A stretch of DNA of 64,000 nt, from positions 62,001-126,000 of the forward strand of contig NZ_FOJM01000008.1 of NCBI RefSeq assembly GCF_900111825.1, written 5' to 3'. How positions within the stretch are numbered: position 1 is the stretch's first letter; every line of letters begins with the position of its first letter. The notes below the pieces were generated by a model. The model did no database searches. It was not told where the DNA came from and saw nothing but the letters and a program-made list of their open reading frames with translations. The translations under genes were made by a program, and so were the position numbers. The DNA is from Pedobacter suwonensis. GTDB lineage: Bacteria; Bacteroidota; Bacteroidia; Sphingobacteriales; Sphingobacteriaceae. Below, piece by piece: positions 44,216 through 54,685 of the stretch.

Positions 44216-45229
44216 TTAATAAAAATCAAAACATCTCAGTCCGTTTGCGCGGCCACCGTTTGAACTATTTGGAAAATATTTTTCGTAACCTACACCAATT
44301 TCGGATGTTCCCCCTGTATTGCTATAATTAATTTTTGAAGTTGTAGCATCGTGGCTGATGCCTAACCTGAATTTTTCACCATTGGTTCTGCGGTTAAAAA
44401 TATCGAAGATTACCGAAAATACAATTGCATCATTTCCGTTCGAACTGCCATCATTGCGGTACCAGATGCCTGCATTTATACTTGCATACTTATATTGCAT
44501 GCCCGCGCTAAACGATTTAATGTTACCTTGTTTATAAGCAATAATAGATGGGATAAGGTAATTTCCATCCCGGTCGTACTCATCCGGCACCAAGGTTAAT
44601 TTGTAACTTAAATTACCCGATATGCGCATGGGTAACTTAGCCTGAAAACCAGATAAAGATTCATCCGGACGATTAAGGTGATGCATGGCTAATCCCATCA
44701 TGAATTTTCCGACCACGAGATTGGCGCCCGCGTTTGAATCGAAATAATATCGGCTATCTACACTTGGCCTTTCTGCACCCGAAATACTGCCCGGAATATA
44801 GCCAATGACATCTATCTGATCGCCAAACACGAGTTTATCCCAATTTAGCTTTTGGTTGGTAATGCCTGCCTGTAGTCCAAATGATAGGGCAAAATCGTCT
44901 CCTCCGATGATATAGGAATAGCTTAAGGCAATGTTGTTCTTCACCAGGTAGGCGGTTCCTTCGCTGCTGCGGTTAAAAATAATTCCAACACCACTGTTTA
45001 GGCTACTCAGGTTAAGATCTCCGGAAGCAGACATGTATGAATAATCACTGGCCAAGCCTGTCCACTGGTTACGGTAAAGCGCATTAAACCTGATGTCGCC
45101 TTCAAACTGGCCTGTAAGTGCCGGATTTAAGTAAATTGGCGCATTGTAAAACTGTGAGTAAATATGGTCTTGTGCCCGCGAAACAATTGGCAGTAACCAA
45201 AATAAAATTATGATTATCCTTCTCCTCAT
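44216..45229 (-). CDS. PorP/SprF-family outer-membrane protein of the type IX secretion system
   Basis: The 337-residue protein has a signal peptide (about 1-20, ending SRAQ) followed by DHIYSQFYNAPIYLNPALTGQFEGD, the signature start of the PorP/SprF family. The rest is a beta-barrel pattern that ends in RCFDFY. Such proteins work with a cell-surface adhesin that carries the type B C-terminal signal, helping it cross or attach to the outer membrane. The gene begins 3 bp after the adhesin ends, an arrangement repeated in this phylum. Confidence 0.93.
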   Translation of the reverse strand: MRRRIIIILFWLLPIVSRAQDHIYSQFYNAPIYLNPALTGQFEGDIRFNALYRNQWTGLASDYSYMSASGDLNLSSLNSGVGIIFNRSSEGTAYLVKNNIALSYSYIIGGDDFALSFGLQAGITNQKLNWDKLVFGDQIDVIGYIPGSISGAERPSVDSRYYFDSNAGANLVVGKFMMGLAMHHLNRPDESLSGFQAKLPMRISGNLSYKLTLVPDEYDRDGNYLIPSIIAYKQGNIKSFSAGMQYKYASINAGIWYRNDGSSNGNDAIVFSVIFDIFNRRTNGEKFRLGISHDATTSKINYSNTGGTSEIGVGYEKYFPNSSNGGRANGLRCFDFY

Positions 45230-45232
45230 TAT

Positions 45233-48200
45233 CTATCTGATTAAATATATTACACCTGTTTTTTTCGGAGGAGATGAATCGTGGCTTATGCCTCTCCAAT
45301 CGCTTCCATTAATAAATTTTACGTCAACTTTCCAATAATAAATACCCTGCGGCTGATCCTCGCCTTTATAAGTTCCATCCCAACCTTCTATAGGGGCGCC
45401 ATCATCCAGTTTGCTTGTTTCCCAGATTAACTTGCCCCATTTATTGAAAATAGACATGTTCCATTCTTTAATGCCACGACCTTTGGCCATAAAGGTTTTA
45501 ATTTCATTTTTAGCGCTCGCCGGCATAAAAGAGTTGGGAATACTTAAGTTGCCAGGTACACTAATAATCCTTACTGATTGAAATGTATTAGCTGAGCAGT
45601 TTTCCTTATTTAATACTTTTAAGGTTACGGTATAAGTACCTTCATTGGCATAAGTATGGTTAGGGTTTTGCAAGGTAGATGTAGTCCCATCGCCAAAAGA
45701 CCATTCCCAGCTTACCGCTCCTGTACTGGTATCTTTAAAGCCAAAGCTATAGTTTGGAGCGGAAAGTTCATTGCCTGGAACCACTGCGAATGTAGCAACA
45801 GGAGGAGCTACAAGCTGAATATAATCAGCCAAGCTTAATGTGTTTTGGCATCGCTGGCTGTTTATTGCGGTAAGGGTAACTTTATAGTTTACGCCTGAGC
45901 CCGTGTAAGTGTGTTGAGGCTCAAAATCTGTTGAAGTTGGCGAACCATCACCAAAATCCCATACATAGGCAACTGCGCCAACGCTGGTATTTTTAAATTT
46001 AACGGTAAGATTAGAACAGCTAATTGTGTTATCGGCCATAAAACCAGCAGTTGGTTGTGGCAGGATTGTAACGGTTTCGCTTATTGAGCTTTTTGAGCAG
46101 TCGTTTTCTGCATCTAATCTAATGGTGTATTTCCCGGGCTTGTCGAAAGTTTTTGGAAAAACACCTGTAGTATTCGAATACGCTGTGCTGATTTCGCCCG
46201 TATCGTCATTCGTAAATGTGTAGGTAAAATTGCTAGCGCCGCGTGTATTATTGATGAAGTTAACGGTAAATGGTACGCAACCAACCTTCTCGTTACCGTT
46301 TACTACGAGTCCTGGAGTGATATCATTCGGTGAAACCCTGATGATTACTGGGATTGCGTTTGCCTCGCCGCAACTGCTTTTAGCGGTCATGGTTACCGTA
46401 AAATCTTTTACTACAAGCGTTTTGAAGGTATGACTTATTGTTCTTCTATCTGTTAGGGGGCCTGACGAAGTGCCATCACCGAAATCGTAGGTATATGTTG
46501 TGCCTGCACTTTCCGGGCTGTTATTTACAAAGGTAACAAGGAGATCAGCGCATCCTCTTGTTTTATCAGGCGAGAATATGGCAACAGGTTTAGCATGTAC
46601 AATAACCGTTGCGGATGTAACCACAGCCGGACCGCATGGTAAGGTTGTGGTTAGCGTAATTTTATAGGTTTTATCTTTCCCGGTTGGGTCAGCCAGAAAA
46701 GTTATTGCTGCAGGTTGCGCGAGGTTAGAAGATTGTCCATTACCAAAATCCCAGGCATAGGTGGCACTATTAAGCGGACTGGTGGTATTGGTAAAAGTAA
46801 CGCTAAGAGGTCCGCAACCTTCTGTTACGCTTTGTGTAAACGCTGGGGTAACAACAGGAAAAGTGCTGAATATCTCGCTTTTTTCATCTGAAGTACAACC
46901 CAGGCTACTGGTAACAACAAGTTTTATGGTCACACTTTCGTTGCCATTTGCAATGGTATAACCTGGAAATGTTGGCCCTACTCCGATTTGTACATTATTG
47001 GCAAACCAGGTATAAGTACTGTTTCTATCAGGATATAAGGTTGCAGCAATATTGTTAGCGTCGAGTTTAAAAGGAGCACAACCTGTTTTAGTATTGTAGG
47101 TTATTTCGGCTTTTGCATTTGGGTTTACCGTTATCTTAATTTGGTTGCTTAAAATGTTGCTACAAACCCCACTGGCTACCGATCGGCGATAATAAATGCT
47201 CACTGTTGGTGTTGGCGGGGTAAAGTTTATACTGTTAGCGCCCAGTACATCGCTCCAGGCAGTTCCATTTAGGCTTGATTGCCATTGATAGGTGTAAGTT
47301 CCGCTACCGCCGCTGGGTGTAGAGCCTGTTAAAGTTGCAGCAGCTGTGCCTACACAAATATTTTGATCGGCAGAAATGGTATTGTTGGTTAGCCCTGGCA
47401 AAACGGTAACCTGTACCGAATTGCTGATCGAAGTACAAATGGTGCTGTTAACCAATCTCCTGAAATAGGTAGAAACTGTGGCCGTTGTGGTTAAGTCCTT
47501 ATTAACAGCCGATGGGATGTTGGTCCATGTATTGCCTTCGGCACTGCTTTGCCATTGGTAGGCAAATGTTCCTGTACCTCCGGTTGGTTTATCGCCAGTA
47601 ATAGTGATGGTTTGTTCGGCACAAACCGGAGCTGCAGATGCGGAAATGTTATTGGTAACCGGCGAATAATAAGTGATGACTACATCATCGGTAGAAGGGG
47701 GGCAACCACCAAAACCAGTAATGGTCCATCTGAAAGTATAGGTCTGACCAGGTACAAGGCCAGTAACAGCGGTATTTCTAAGTGTAGGCTCAATGATGGT
47801 GACACCAGTTTGTGCTGACACCAGTGTCCACATTCCGCTGTTAGGTAAAGGATCGTTGCCGTTTAATGTGATGCCATTGCCGCTGCACAAGCTTTGGTCT
47901 GAGCCAGCGTTCGCTGCAACTGTGCCAGGATTAACCGTGATGGTAGTTACCGTTGATACGGCTTCTGCACAACTGCCACTTTGTACTACCGCGCGATACT
48001 GCGTAGTAGTGGAAAGGTTAGAAAATACATAGGGATTTGCATTTGAAGTAATGGTCGACCAGTTTGTCCCATTATCTATGGAGCTTTCCCAGCGGATAAT
48101 GTTGCCAACCTGCCCGTTTAAATTGATATTTCCACCGTTTGCACCCGCACACACATTTACATCGCCTGTTGTTGTGCCACCAACACTGATTGGATTTACG

Positions 48201-51200
48201 GTAATCTGTACATCATCGCTTGATGTGGAGCAATTGGCATCGCTTATCGTCCATTTTAAAGTATAGCTGTTTCCAGCCTGTAATCCCGAGATTGTTGTAT
48301 TATGCTGCGTGTCATCAGCGAATGTTACGGTTGTTGGCGCAGAAACCACGGTCCATTTACCTGTTCCCACTACCGGACTGTTTCCTTTTAAGGCGTAAGA
48401 TGTCGCATTGCATACCGCTTCATCCGGGCCTGCATTGGCTAGTGTTGCATTGGGTAAAACAGTAATGGTAATGGTTGTGGGTGTGCCGGGACAGCCGTTT
48501 GTAGATATTGGGCTGATGGTATAAGTTACTGTACCTGATGTTGTACCCGAATTGGTTAAAATATCATTAATCCCGGTATCTGCAGATGCCGTGGCTCTGT
48601 CGCTATTACCCGTTATTGCACCTGTCACTGTACTGGTATAGGTATAATTAATGTCTGCTAGATTTGCTGATAAAGTGATGGCAGATGAAGTGCCATTACA
48701 GATTGTTGATTTTGCTGCTGTTGCGGTCGCAATAGGATTTGGTTTAATTACAACGAGCAGTGAAAAAGGTGTGCCATTGCATCCGTCCAAATGAGGTGTG
48801 ATGGTATAGGTAACGTTGGCATCTGCATTGATATCGTTATTAGTCAATACATCATTAATATCACCTGTTCCGGTTGTAGTCGTGTAGCCTGTGGCAGATG
48901 CTGTTCCTGTGGCCGTCCAGGTATAGGTAACACCTGGAACTGCGGAGGTTGGGGTATAAGCCACGCTATTCCCTGTACAAATGGTTTTGCTTGCACTACT
49001 TGTTAAGCTGATATCTGGTTTGATTTTTAAGATGATCTCATCATCGATCTGGTTGCACGGAGCAGCCAATGCGGTGGTAACCCTTAATGTTAGGGTAACC
49101 ATACCAGCTGCTTTTTCGGCAGCAGTAGGGGTGTAGGTTGCATTCAGGTCGTTTCTACCTGGATTAAATCTACCTTCACCCCCAATCCATGTTTGTGTGG
49201 TTGTAGTTCCGTTTATGGTGCCGCTTAAAGTAAAGCTTGGATCATTAAAGCAGATGTTTTGATCCGGTCCCGCTTTAACTTCAGGTGCCGTACTGAAAGT
49301 TAATACCTGGATATCTTCGGCTGTGCCACAGTTGTTTTTATGAACAACTTTTACCGTATAGGTATCATAGCTGTCAAATTTTATCGATGGGTACTTTGAA
49401 TTGGCAGTTGTATTGTCAGTAAAGCTATAGGTTCCTGTTCCAGAAGGAACAACCGTCCAGGTATAAGTATCGGGTAGATCTTGTGTGGTACCTGTAAGTA
49501 ACGTTTGGGTTGGTCCTGTTGTGGTATTGTTAAAATTGTAAGTGGCCAGGTTGCAGAGCGTAATATCGGGCGAAAGTGTAGCCTTTGGACTTTCGTTTAC
49601 TACAACAGTTTGTGGCGGGCTGGTAATTAGTCCGCATGATGGAGTAGCGGTGCTTAAGGTGATGGAATATGTCCCTGCCGTAGGAAAGCTGAATACAGGT
49701 TCTTTGCTTGCAGCACTTGTGCCCCCTACAAAATCTACAGCTGGGCTGACAGACCAGGAATATGTGTTAGCGGCGTCGCAGATATTATCGAAAATTGAAA
49801 GATCAGTTGCTTTTAATGTTGTTCCGGCACAAATTGTATTTGATGGCAAACTGAAATCGGGCTTTGGCGGATCTTGGATGCAGATTTTCATTTCTGCAGG
49901 ATCGGCGTCGCATTCACCGGTGATATTCTTTGACTCCAATCGGATAACATACTCGCCATGACTGGAGAAAACATATTGAAAGTTGAATGATTTTGGTCTG
50001 TCTGCCGCTTTAAGTACACCATCTACATACCAGTTGTAGGTAACATTATTCGGTGCGCAGGCTGCGGTATTGGTGTTTGGGTTTTCGCCCAAAACAGATG
50101 TATTGGTAAATACAATATTGGCATTGGTGCAACCCGGGCGAGTAAAGGTAAAGGAGTTTACTGGTTTTGTTACTACTTTGGCCGAAGAAGAAACTGGTGT
50201 GCCCATCGTTGGACAAAATGCGTTTGATACCTTAATGGATACATCAAAAGCATTATAAATTGTTCCCGAGCTGGAGCTGGAGACACTGCCGCATGAGGAG
50301 CGTTTGTAAAGGTGTTCAACTAAGCCGTTATTGTTAATGATTTCGCAGAGCGTATACGTTGTAGTGGTTTGATCTCCCCATGCAATTGTATAAATATCAC
50401 CCGGGTAGTTGTTTTGTATACCCGAGGCAGAAGTTACATCAACGTTAAATTTAAAAGTAGCTGATGGAAGGCATAATACATTATTCCCTGAGTTGGCAAA
50501 AGCCGTAATCGCTTTGTTATTGATCAAAAGATAAGCCTTTGTAGCAACCGTTCCATCGGGCATTACCGCTTTTGTATAAATGGTATAATGTGATTGCTGA
50601 GCGGTAAAAGATTGTAAAGGTGTAGCAAAAGAAATAGTAGCTGATGTAGAGCCAGTCATTTCGTCGGTAACTGTTGCGGTTACCGAAGTGTTTGCAGTAG
50701 ATTCATTGTTGAGGGAAAAAGTATTATTCGCTCTGCTGGTACAGTTTCCGAATGTCTCATTATTCACATTCTCATTTAATAGTGTAGAGGTTAATTTTGC
50801 TTCTACAGCTGCCCCCGCCTTCACTTCAAAAGGCGAAGATTGCACACTTACTGTAGCAGGGATGGTTGTTTTTACCCGAACCCGGTAACCTGTACCCGGT
50901 GTTAGGCTGTTAGGAAGCAATCCGTTTATGTAAGTGCTGTAAAAGCCCGCGTAATTGCCTATAAGGGTTTCTGTAGCGAAATTTCCATTCTGATCTGATA
51001 AGTAGAGCTGGAACTGATTGCCTTGTGATATGCAGCTTGTTGGTACTTTAAACGGAACAGCAATGGTGCTGCCTGGGGTATATGGTCCCGGATCTACCAG
51101 GCCAATGCTTACCTGAGCTAAAACGTTCGACGTGAGTAAAAATGTCCAAAAAAATAGGACAAAAGAAAACCACTTCCTTTTACAACGAATCTTCATAGAC

Positions 51201-51202
51201 AT
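45233..51202 (-). CDS. Giant PKD-domain adhesin with gliding-motility-type C-terminal signal
   Basis: The 1989-residue protein has a signal peptide (1-29, ending VLAQ; the start may be Met3 at 51196). The body is a string of Ig/PKD-like beta domains: paired repeats around 930-1130 (DEAVCN.../DQSLCS... each followed by W-T-V/L-V-S-A), two Y-x-W-Q-S-S repeats around 1180-1350, and true PKD domains with WDFGNG, YDFGDG, VWDFGDG and WSFGDG near 1480, 1570, 1748 and 1836. The last 100 residues (NSFMPAS...FNKWGKLIWE...GVIYLIR) are the gliding-motility-associated C-terminal (type B) T9SS signal. It is probably a surface adhesin or gliding filament, exported with the adjacent PorP/SprF. Confidence 0.93.
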   Translation of the reverse strand: MSMKIRCKRKWFSFVLFFWTFLLTSNVLAQVSIGLVDPGPYTPGSTIAVPFKVPTSCISQGNQFQLYLSDQNGNFATETLIGNYAGFYSTYINGLLPNSLTPGTGYRVRVKTTIPATVSVQSSPFEVKAGAAVEAKLTSTLLNENVNNETFGNCTSRANNTFSLNNESTANTSVTATVTDEMTGSTSATISFATPLQSFTAQQSHYTIYTKAVMPDGTVATKAYLLINNKAITAFANSGNNVLCLPSATFKFNVDVTSASGIQNNYPGDIYTIAWGDQTTTTYTLCEIINNNGLVEHLYKRSSCGSVSSSSSGTIYNAFDVSIKVSNAFCPTMGTPVSSSAKVVTKPVNSFTFTRPGCTNANIVFTNTSVLGENPNTNTAACAPNNVTYNWYVDGVLKAADRPKSFNFQYVFSSHGEYVIRLESKNITGECDADPAEMKICIQDPPKPDFSLPSNTICAGTTLKATDLSIFDNICDAANTYSWSVSPAVDFVGGTSAASKEPVFSFPTAGTYSITLSTATPSCGLITSPPQTVVVNESPKATLSPDITLCNLATYNFNNTTTGPTQTLLTGTTQDLPDTYTWTVVPSGTGTYSFTDNTTANSKYPSIKFDSYDTYTVKVVHKNNCGTAEDIQVLTFSTAPEVKAGPDQNICFNDPSFTLSGTINGTTTTQTWIGGEGRFNPGRNDLNATYTPTAAEKAAGMVTLTLRVTTALAAPCNQIDDEIILKIKPDISLTSSASKTICTGNSVAYTPTSAVPGVTYTWTATGTASATGYTTTTGTGDINDVLTNNDINADANVTYTITPHLDGCNGTPFSLLVVIKPNPIATATAAKSTICNGTSSAITLSANLADINYTYTSTVTGAITGNSDRATASADTGINDILTNSGTTSGTVTYTISPISTNGCPGTPTTITITVLPNATLANAGPDEAVCNATSYALKGNSPVVGTGKWTVVSAPTTVTFADDTQHNTTISGLQAGNSYTLKWTISDANCSTSSDDVQITVNPISVGGTTTGDVNVCAGANGGNINLNGQVGNIIRWESSIDNGTNWSTITSNANPYVFSNLSTTTQYRAVVQSGSCAEAVSTVTTITVNPGTVAANAGSDQSLCSGNGITLNGNDPLPNSGMWTLVSAQTGVTIIEPTLRNTAVTGLVPGQTYTFRWTITGFGGCPPSTDDVVITYYSPVTNNISASAAPVCAEQTITITGDKPTGGTGTFAYQWQSSAEGNTWTNIPSAVNKDLTTTATVSTYFRRLVNSTICTSISNSVQVTVLPGLTNNTISADQNICVGTAAATLTGSTPSGGSGTYTYQWQSSLNGTAWSDVLGANSINFTPPTPTVSIYYRRSVASGVCSNILSNQIKITVNPNAKAEITYNTKTGCAPFKLDANNIAATLYPDRNSTYTWFANNVQIGVGPTFPGYTIANGNESVTIKLVVTSSLGCTSDEKSEIFSTFPVVTPAFTQSVTEGCGPLSVTFTNTTSPLNSATYAWDFGNGQSSNLAQPAAITFLADPTGKDKTYKITLTTTLPCGPAVVTSATVIVHAKPVAIFSPDKTRGCADLLVTFVNNSPESAGTTYTYDFGDGTSSGPLTDRRTISHTFKTLVVKDFTVTMTAKSSCGEANAIPVIIRVSPNDITPGLVVNGNEKVGCVPFTVNFINNTRGASNFTYTFTNDDTGEISTAYSNTTGVFPKTFDKPGKYTIRLDAENDCSKSSISETVTILPQPTAGFMADNTISCSNLTVKFKNTSVGAVAYVWDFGDGSPTSTDFEPQHTYTGSGVNYKVTLTAINSQRCQNTLSLADYIQLVAPPVATFAVVPGNELSAPNYSFGFKDTSTGAVSWEWSFGDGTTSTLQNPNHTYANEGTYTVTLKVLNKENCSANTFQSVRIISVPGNLSIPNSFMPASAKNEIKTFMAKGRGIKEWNMSIFNKWGKLIWETSKLDDGAPIEGWDGTYKGEDQPQGIYYWKVDVKFINGSDWRGISHDSSPPKKTGVIYLIR

Positions 51203-51420
51203 TTAATAATAAGGATTGATTTTTATTGCGTTCCGGGGGGATTCATTAATTACCTGATTTAATCAATATCAGAAATGAGTACTAGGCCTAAGACACATCA
51301 ATAAATATTCGCTTTAAAGTACGTAGTTTTTGGCTTACATCGCCAAAATTTTACACCAAAAATACTAAACTTGTAGATGAAGGAATGATAAAGCTTCTTT
51401 ATGATATAATAAGGCATAAA

Positions 51421-51457
51421 AAAAACCCTCAGGTAATTATACCTTGAGGGTTTTTTT
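51421..51457 (-). terminator. Terminator after groEL (bidirectional)
   Basis: AAAACCCTCAGGT (51422-51434) pairs with ACCTTGAGGGTTTT (51441-51454) around AATTAT. T-runs on both strands allow it to end groEL. The gap 51203-51489 holds nothing else that I can identify. Confidence 0.85.
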
Positions 51458-51489
51458 ACACGAAATTATTTCGCTGCGATAGAATGGTA

Positions 51490-53124
51490 TTACATCATAC
51501 CACCCATGCCGCCGCCGCCCATTGGAGGCATTGGAGCACCACCTTCTTCAGGTTCATCTGCTAAAACAACTTCTGTAGTTAATAACATGGCTGCAATTGA
51601 TGCTGCATTTTCTAAAGCTACACGGCTTACTTTGGTTGGGTCGATAACACCAGCGCCAATTAAGTTTTCGTAAGCACCGGTACGTGCATTATAACCAAAA
51701 TCAGCAGTACCTTCCTTAACTTTTTGTACTACGATTGAACCTTCAATACCTGCGTTTTCGCAAATTTGACGTAATGGTTCTTCAATAGCACGGCGGATAA
51801 TCTGAATACCTGTGTTTTCGTCTTCGTTAACACCTTTTAAATCAGCGATAGAAGCTACGGCGCGGATGAAAGCTACACCGCCACCTGCAACAATACCTTC
51901 TTCTACAGCCGCACGGGTTGCATGTAAAGCATCATCAACACGATCTTTTTTCTCTTTCATTTCAACCTCACTGGCTGCACCAACATAAAGAACTGCAACA
52001 CCGCCAGCTAATTTAGCTAAACGCTCCTGTAATTTTTCTTTATCGTAGTCAGATGTAGTGGTTTCGATTTGCGCTTTAATCTGGTTAACACGTGCTTTAA
52101 TATCGTCTGTGTTGCCTGAACCGTTAATTACAGTCGTATTGTCTTTATCAACAACAACTTTTTCTGCAGAACCTAAGTAAGTTAAATCAGCGTTTTCTAA
52201 TTTGTAACCTCTTTCTTCAGAAATAACAGTACCTCCGGTTAAGATCGCGATGTCTTCTAACATTGCTTTTCTTCTGTCGCCAAATCCCGGAGCTTTAACA
52301 GCCACAACTTTTAATGACCCACGGATTTTGTTTACTACCAATGTAGCTAAAGCTTCTCCATCTAAATCTTCTGAAATGATTACTAATGGTTTACCTGTTT
52401 GAACAGTTTTTTCTAAAACCGGCAACAATTCTTTCATGTTGCTGATTTTTTTATCGTAGATTAAAATGTAAGGACTGTCTAATTCAGCTTCCATTTTATC
52501 TGCATTGGTAACAAAGTATGGAGATAAGTAACCTCTGTCAAACTGCATACCTTCTACCGTTTTAACCTCAGTTTCAGTACCTTTTGCTTCTTCAACGGTG
52601 ATTACACCATCTTTACCAACTTTACCCATTGCTTCAGCAATTAAAGCACCGATTACTTCATCATTGTTAGCAGAAATAGACGCAACCTGTTTGATTTTGT
52701 TATTGTCTTCGCCAACTGTTTGTGATTGTGTTTTTAAGTTTTCTACAACAGCAGCAACGGCTTTATCGATCCCACGTTTTAAATCCATTGGGTTTGCACC
52801 GGCGGCTACGTTTTTAATACCAGTAGTAATAATTGCCTGAGCCAACACAGTTGCTGTAGTAGTACCATCACCCGCAATATCAGCTGTTTTAGATGCTACT
52901 TCTTTAACCATTTGAGCCCCCATGTTCTCAACCGCATCTTTCAATTCGATTTCTTTCGCCACCGTAACACCATCTTTGGTAATTGCTGGTGATCCGAATT
53001 TTTTATCGATAATTACGTTACGTCCTTTTGGACCTAAGGTTACTTTTACTGCATTTGCAAGAATATCAACACCTCTTTTCAGGGCGTCGCGTGCTTCTAC
53101 GTTATATTTTACTTGTTTAGACAT
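51490..53124 (-). CDS. groEL: Chaperonin GroEL
   Basis: The 544-residue 60-kDa chaperonin forms the double-ring folding chamber. The N-terminal [12 protein letters not shown] and the ATP site [11 protein letters not shown] are intact. The C-terminus is the Gly-Met-rich tail (GGGGMGGMM). It lies 104 bp after groES in the same operon. An imperfect palindrome sits between the two genes. No CIRCE element is visible. Confidence 0.99.
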   Translation of the reverse strand: MSKQVKYNVEARDALKRGVDILANAVKVTLGPKGRNVIIDKKFGSPAITKDGVTVAKEIELKDAVENMGAQMVKEVASKTADIAGDGTTTATVLAQAIITTGIKNVAAGANPMDLKRGIDKAVAAVVENLKTQSQTVGEDNNKIKQVASISANNDEVIGALIAEAMGKVGKDGVITVEEAKGTETEVKTVEGMQFDRGYLSPYFVTNADKMEAELDSPYILIYDKKISNMKELLPVLEKTVQTGKPLVIISEDLDGEALATLVVNKIRGSLKVVAVKAPGFGDRRKAMLEDIAILTGGTVISEERGYKLENADLTYLGSAEKVVVDKDNTTVINGSGNTDDIKARVNQIKAQIETTTSDYDKEKLQERLAKLAGGVAVLYVGAASEVEMKEKKDRVDDALHATRAAVEEGIVAGGGVAFIRAVASIADLKGVNEDENTGIQIIRRAIEEPLRQICENAGIEGSIVVQKVKEGTADFGYNARTGAYENLIGAGVIDPTKVSRVALENAASIAAMLLTTEVVLADEPEEGGAPMPPMGGGGMGGMM

Positions 53125-53194
53125 TTTAAATTTTGTTTTTAAAGTTTTAATGTTGGAAGGTTGAAATGTTTCAATCCATCCGATTTATACAACA

Positions 53195-53215
53195 TTGTAA
53201 CATTTAACGTTACAA
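53195..53215 (-). repeat. Inverted repeat between groES and groEL
   Basis: TTGTAAC (53195-53201) and GTTACAA (53209-53215) are separated by 7 bp in the intercistronic gap. A hairpin here could set relative groES/groEL levels. Related phrases (GTTGTAAAGTT, AACTTT...CCTTACAAC) recur at 62440-62500. Confidence 0.45.
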
Positions 53216-53228
53216 CATTTCAATTGAT

Positions 53229-53519
53229 CTACCCAACAACAGCGTAAATATCAGTTTCGCGCATGATCAGGTAATCTTTACCTTCATAAGGGAACTCTGT
53301 ACCACCATATTTACCATAAATTACAACATCGCCAACTTTTACGCTCGCTTTTTTACCTTCAGAATCTTCTTCAGAAACAGAAACTACAGTTCCTTTAGAT
53401 GGTTTTTCTTTTGCAGTATCAGGGATATACAAACCTGATGCAGTTTTTTCTTCAGCTGCAGCCGGTTCAACGATTACTCTGTTCGAACTGCCAGCAATTG
53501 GTTTAAGGTTTAACGCCAT
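53229..53519 (-). CDS. groES: Co-chaperonin GroES
   Basis: The 96-residue protein caps the GroEL ring. It has the mobile loop region (EEKTASGLYIPDTAKEKPSKGTV) and the roof/barrel motif VGDVVIYGKYGGTEF. The length is normal. It leads the operon. Upstream, the minus strand carries TGACAGTTTGG about 90 bp before the start, but I could not match it to a known heat-shock promoter. Confidence 0.98.
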   Translation of the reverse strand: MALNLKPIAGSSNRVIVEPAAAEEKTASGLYIPDTAKEKPSKGTVVSVSEEDSEGKKASVKVGDVVIYGKYGGTEFPYEGKDYLIMRETDIYAVVG

Positions 53520-53752
53520 AACTTTTATTATTTTTTATTTTGATTTGAATTTTAACTATGCATACAATTAACACTTTTTATGCCAAGTGATTTTCAGGGA
53601 CAAATTTTCACCAAACTGTCAATCTTTTCATGCTAATGGTTTGTGGGTGTGTCAGCATGGCAGTTTGTTACTGCTTTTGGCTAATCTGTTTGTTCAATGA
53701 GGCCGGAGATCACGCATTGCGTAAATCGGTATTAATGATAGTAGAATCCTAA

Positions 53753-54514
53753 CTATAGTTCCTTTTCAGTTAAATATTTCCAATACCTTTTGGGTACGTG
53801 CTGAACATGAAGTTTAGTATTTTTACGGGCTACAATATTGGCGCTTTTGAAATAATCTTTCCAGAGTGTTGCATACAAAGCTTCGCTATCATCCATTAAA
53901 ATTGATGCCGGACTCTGTTTGTTTATTCCATTGGTAAAACTGATCGTAATTTCTTCAACCGAGGTTAAATTATAATGCAAACCATATTTCCGTTTTAAAT
54001 CATAAATAACCCATTGCTGGTCGGCATACCGGTTCTTAAAATGATTGGATATTAAAGGTAGCACATTAAAATCAGGGTCGATACCTGCATAAAATATACC
54101 ATCTCCGGTTTTCTGAAAGCGGATAAAGGCCTCCATCCGGTGTTTTTCCCGTTCTACGCTTTTAGCACATTTAGAAAGGGCAATGATATGCTCAATTCCA
54201 TAATTGCTTTCTGCGCCTGAAGCATGGTTAAAAATGTAAATTGAAAATTGAAAAAGATGATTGTAAGCTTCGGGAATTTCGGATAGATAGCTGCAATAAA
54301 ATTTGCGGAGCCAGTCTTTCTTTAACTTTTTCTGAAGTCCGGCCCAAACACGATCGGCCTTGGCTCCATCGGTAATTACCGTAAAACTTTCTGCAAAAGC
54401 TTCCGGCTGGAACATTTCGGTGGATTTGAGCATCACTTTGCCTGGTTTGCGTTCAAACCATTCAAAAACGGCTGTTAAAAGTCCTTGTAGCGAACCATCA
54501 AAAATGTAGGTCAT
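53753..54514 (-). CDS. TIGR03915/DUF4130 putative DNA-metabolism protein
   Basis: The 253-residue protein matches TIGR03915 by pattern: YIFDGSLQGLLTAVFEWFERK at the start, REKHRMEAFIRFQK in the middle and DPDFNVLPLISNHFKNRYADQQWVIYD (about 159-185). The family nearly always pairs with the TIGR03916 radical-SAM protein, as here. A repair or base-modification role has been proposed for the pair, and no reaction has been shown as far as I know. It lies 171 bp after its partner, with an intergenic repeat fragment between them. Confidence 0.9.
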   Translation of the reverse strand: MTYIFDGSLQGLLTAVFEWFERKPGKVMLKSTEMFQPEAFAESFTVITDGAKADRVWAGLQKKLKKDWLRKFYCSYLSEIPEAYNHLFQFSIYIFNHASGAESNYGIEHIIALSKCAKSVEREKHRMEAFIRFQKTGDGIFYAGIDPDFNVLPLISNHFKNRYADQQWVIYDLKRKYGLHYNLTSVEEITISFTNGINKQSPASILMDDSEALYATLWKDYFKSANIVARKNTKLHVQHVPKRYWKYLTEKEL

Positions 54515-54685
54515 ATTTTATTTACAGGTTTTACATCAGTCGTCATTCCAGCGCAAGCGGGAATATTAGTGCAGCAATAGCTTTAAGATTATTGATAAGT
54601 ATTCCCTTGTTTCAAAGGCATTCAGGATCACTCCGTGTTCCCGATCAAGTTGGGCCTGGTGCATCTCCCTTAGCGGACAGTGCAA
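54515..54685. repeat. Intergenic repeat fragment between the radical-SAM and DUF4130 genes
   Basis: CGTCATTCCAGCGCAAGCGGGAA near 54541 belongs to a widespread intergenic family, seen here in shorter forms elsewhere. No promoter or gene is evident. Confidence 0.45.

Noticed and set aside
49542-49961. A 139-residue plus-strand frame inside the adhesin gene.
   Set aside because: It is a shadow of the adhesin coding strand; similar shadows occur throughout that long gene.
53520-53700. CIRCE or sigma-54 site upstream of groES.
   Set aside because: No TTAGCACTC dyad is present. TTTGGTGAAAATTTG resembles a sigma-54 site but the GG to GC spacing is one base short and the GC is absent.
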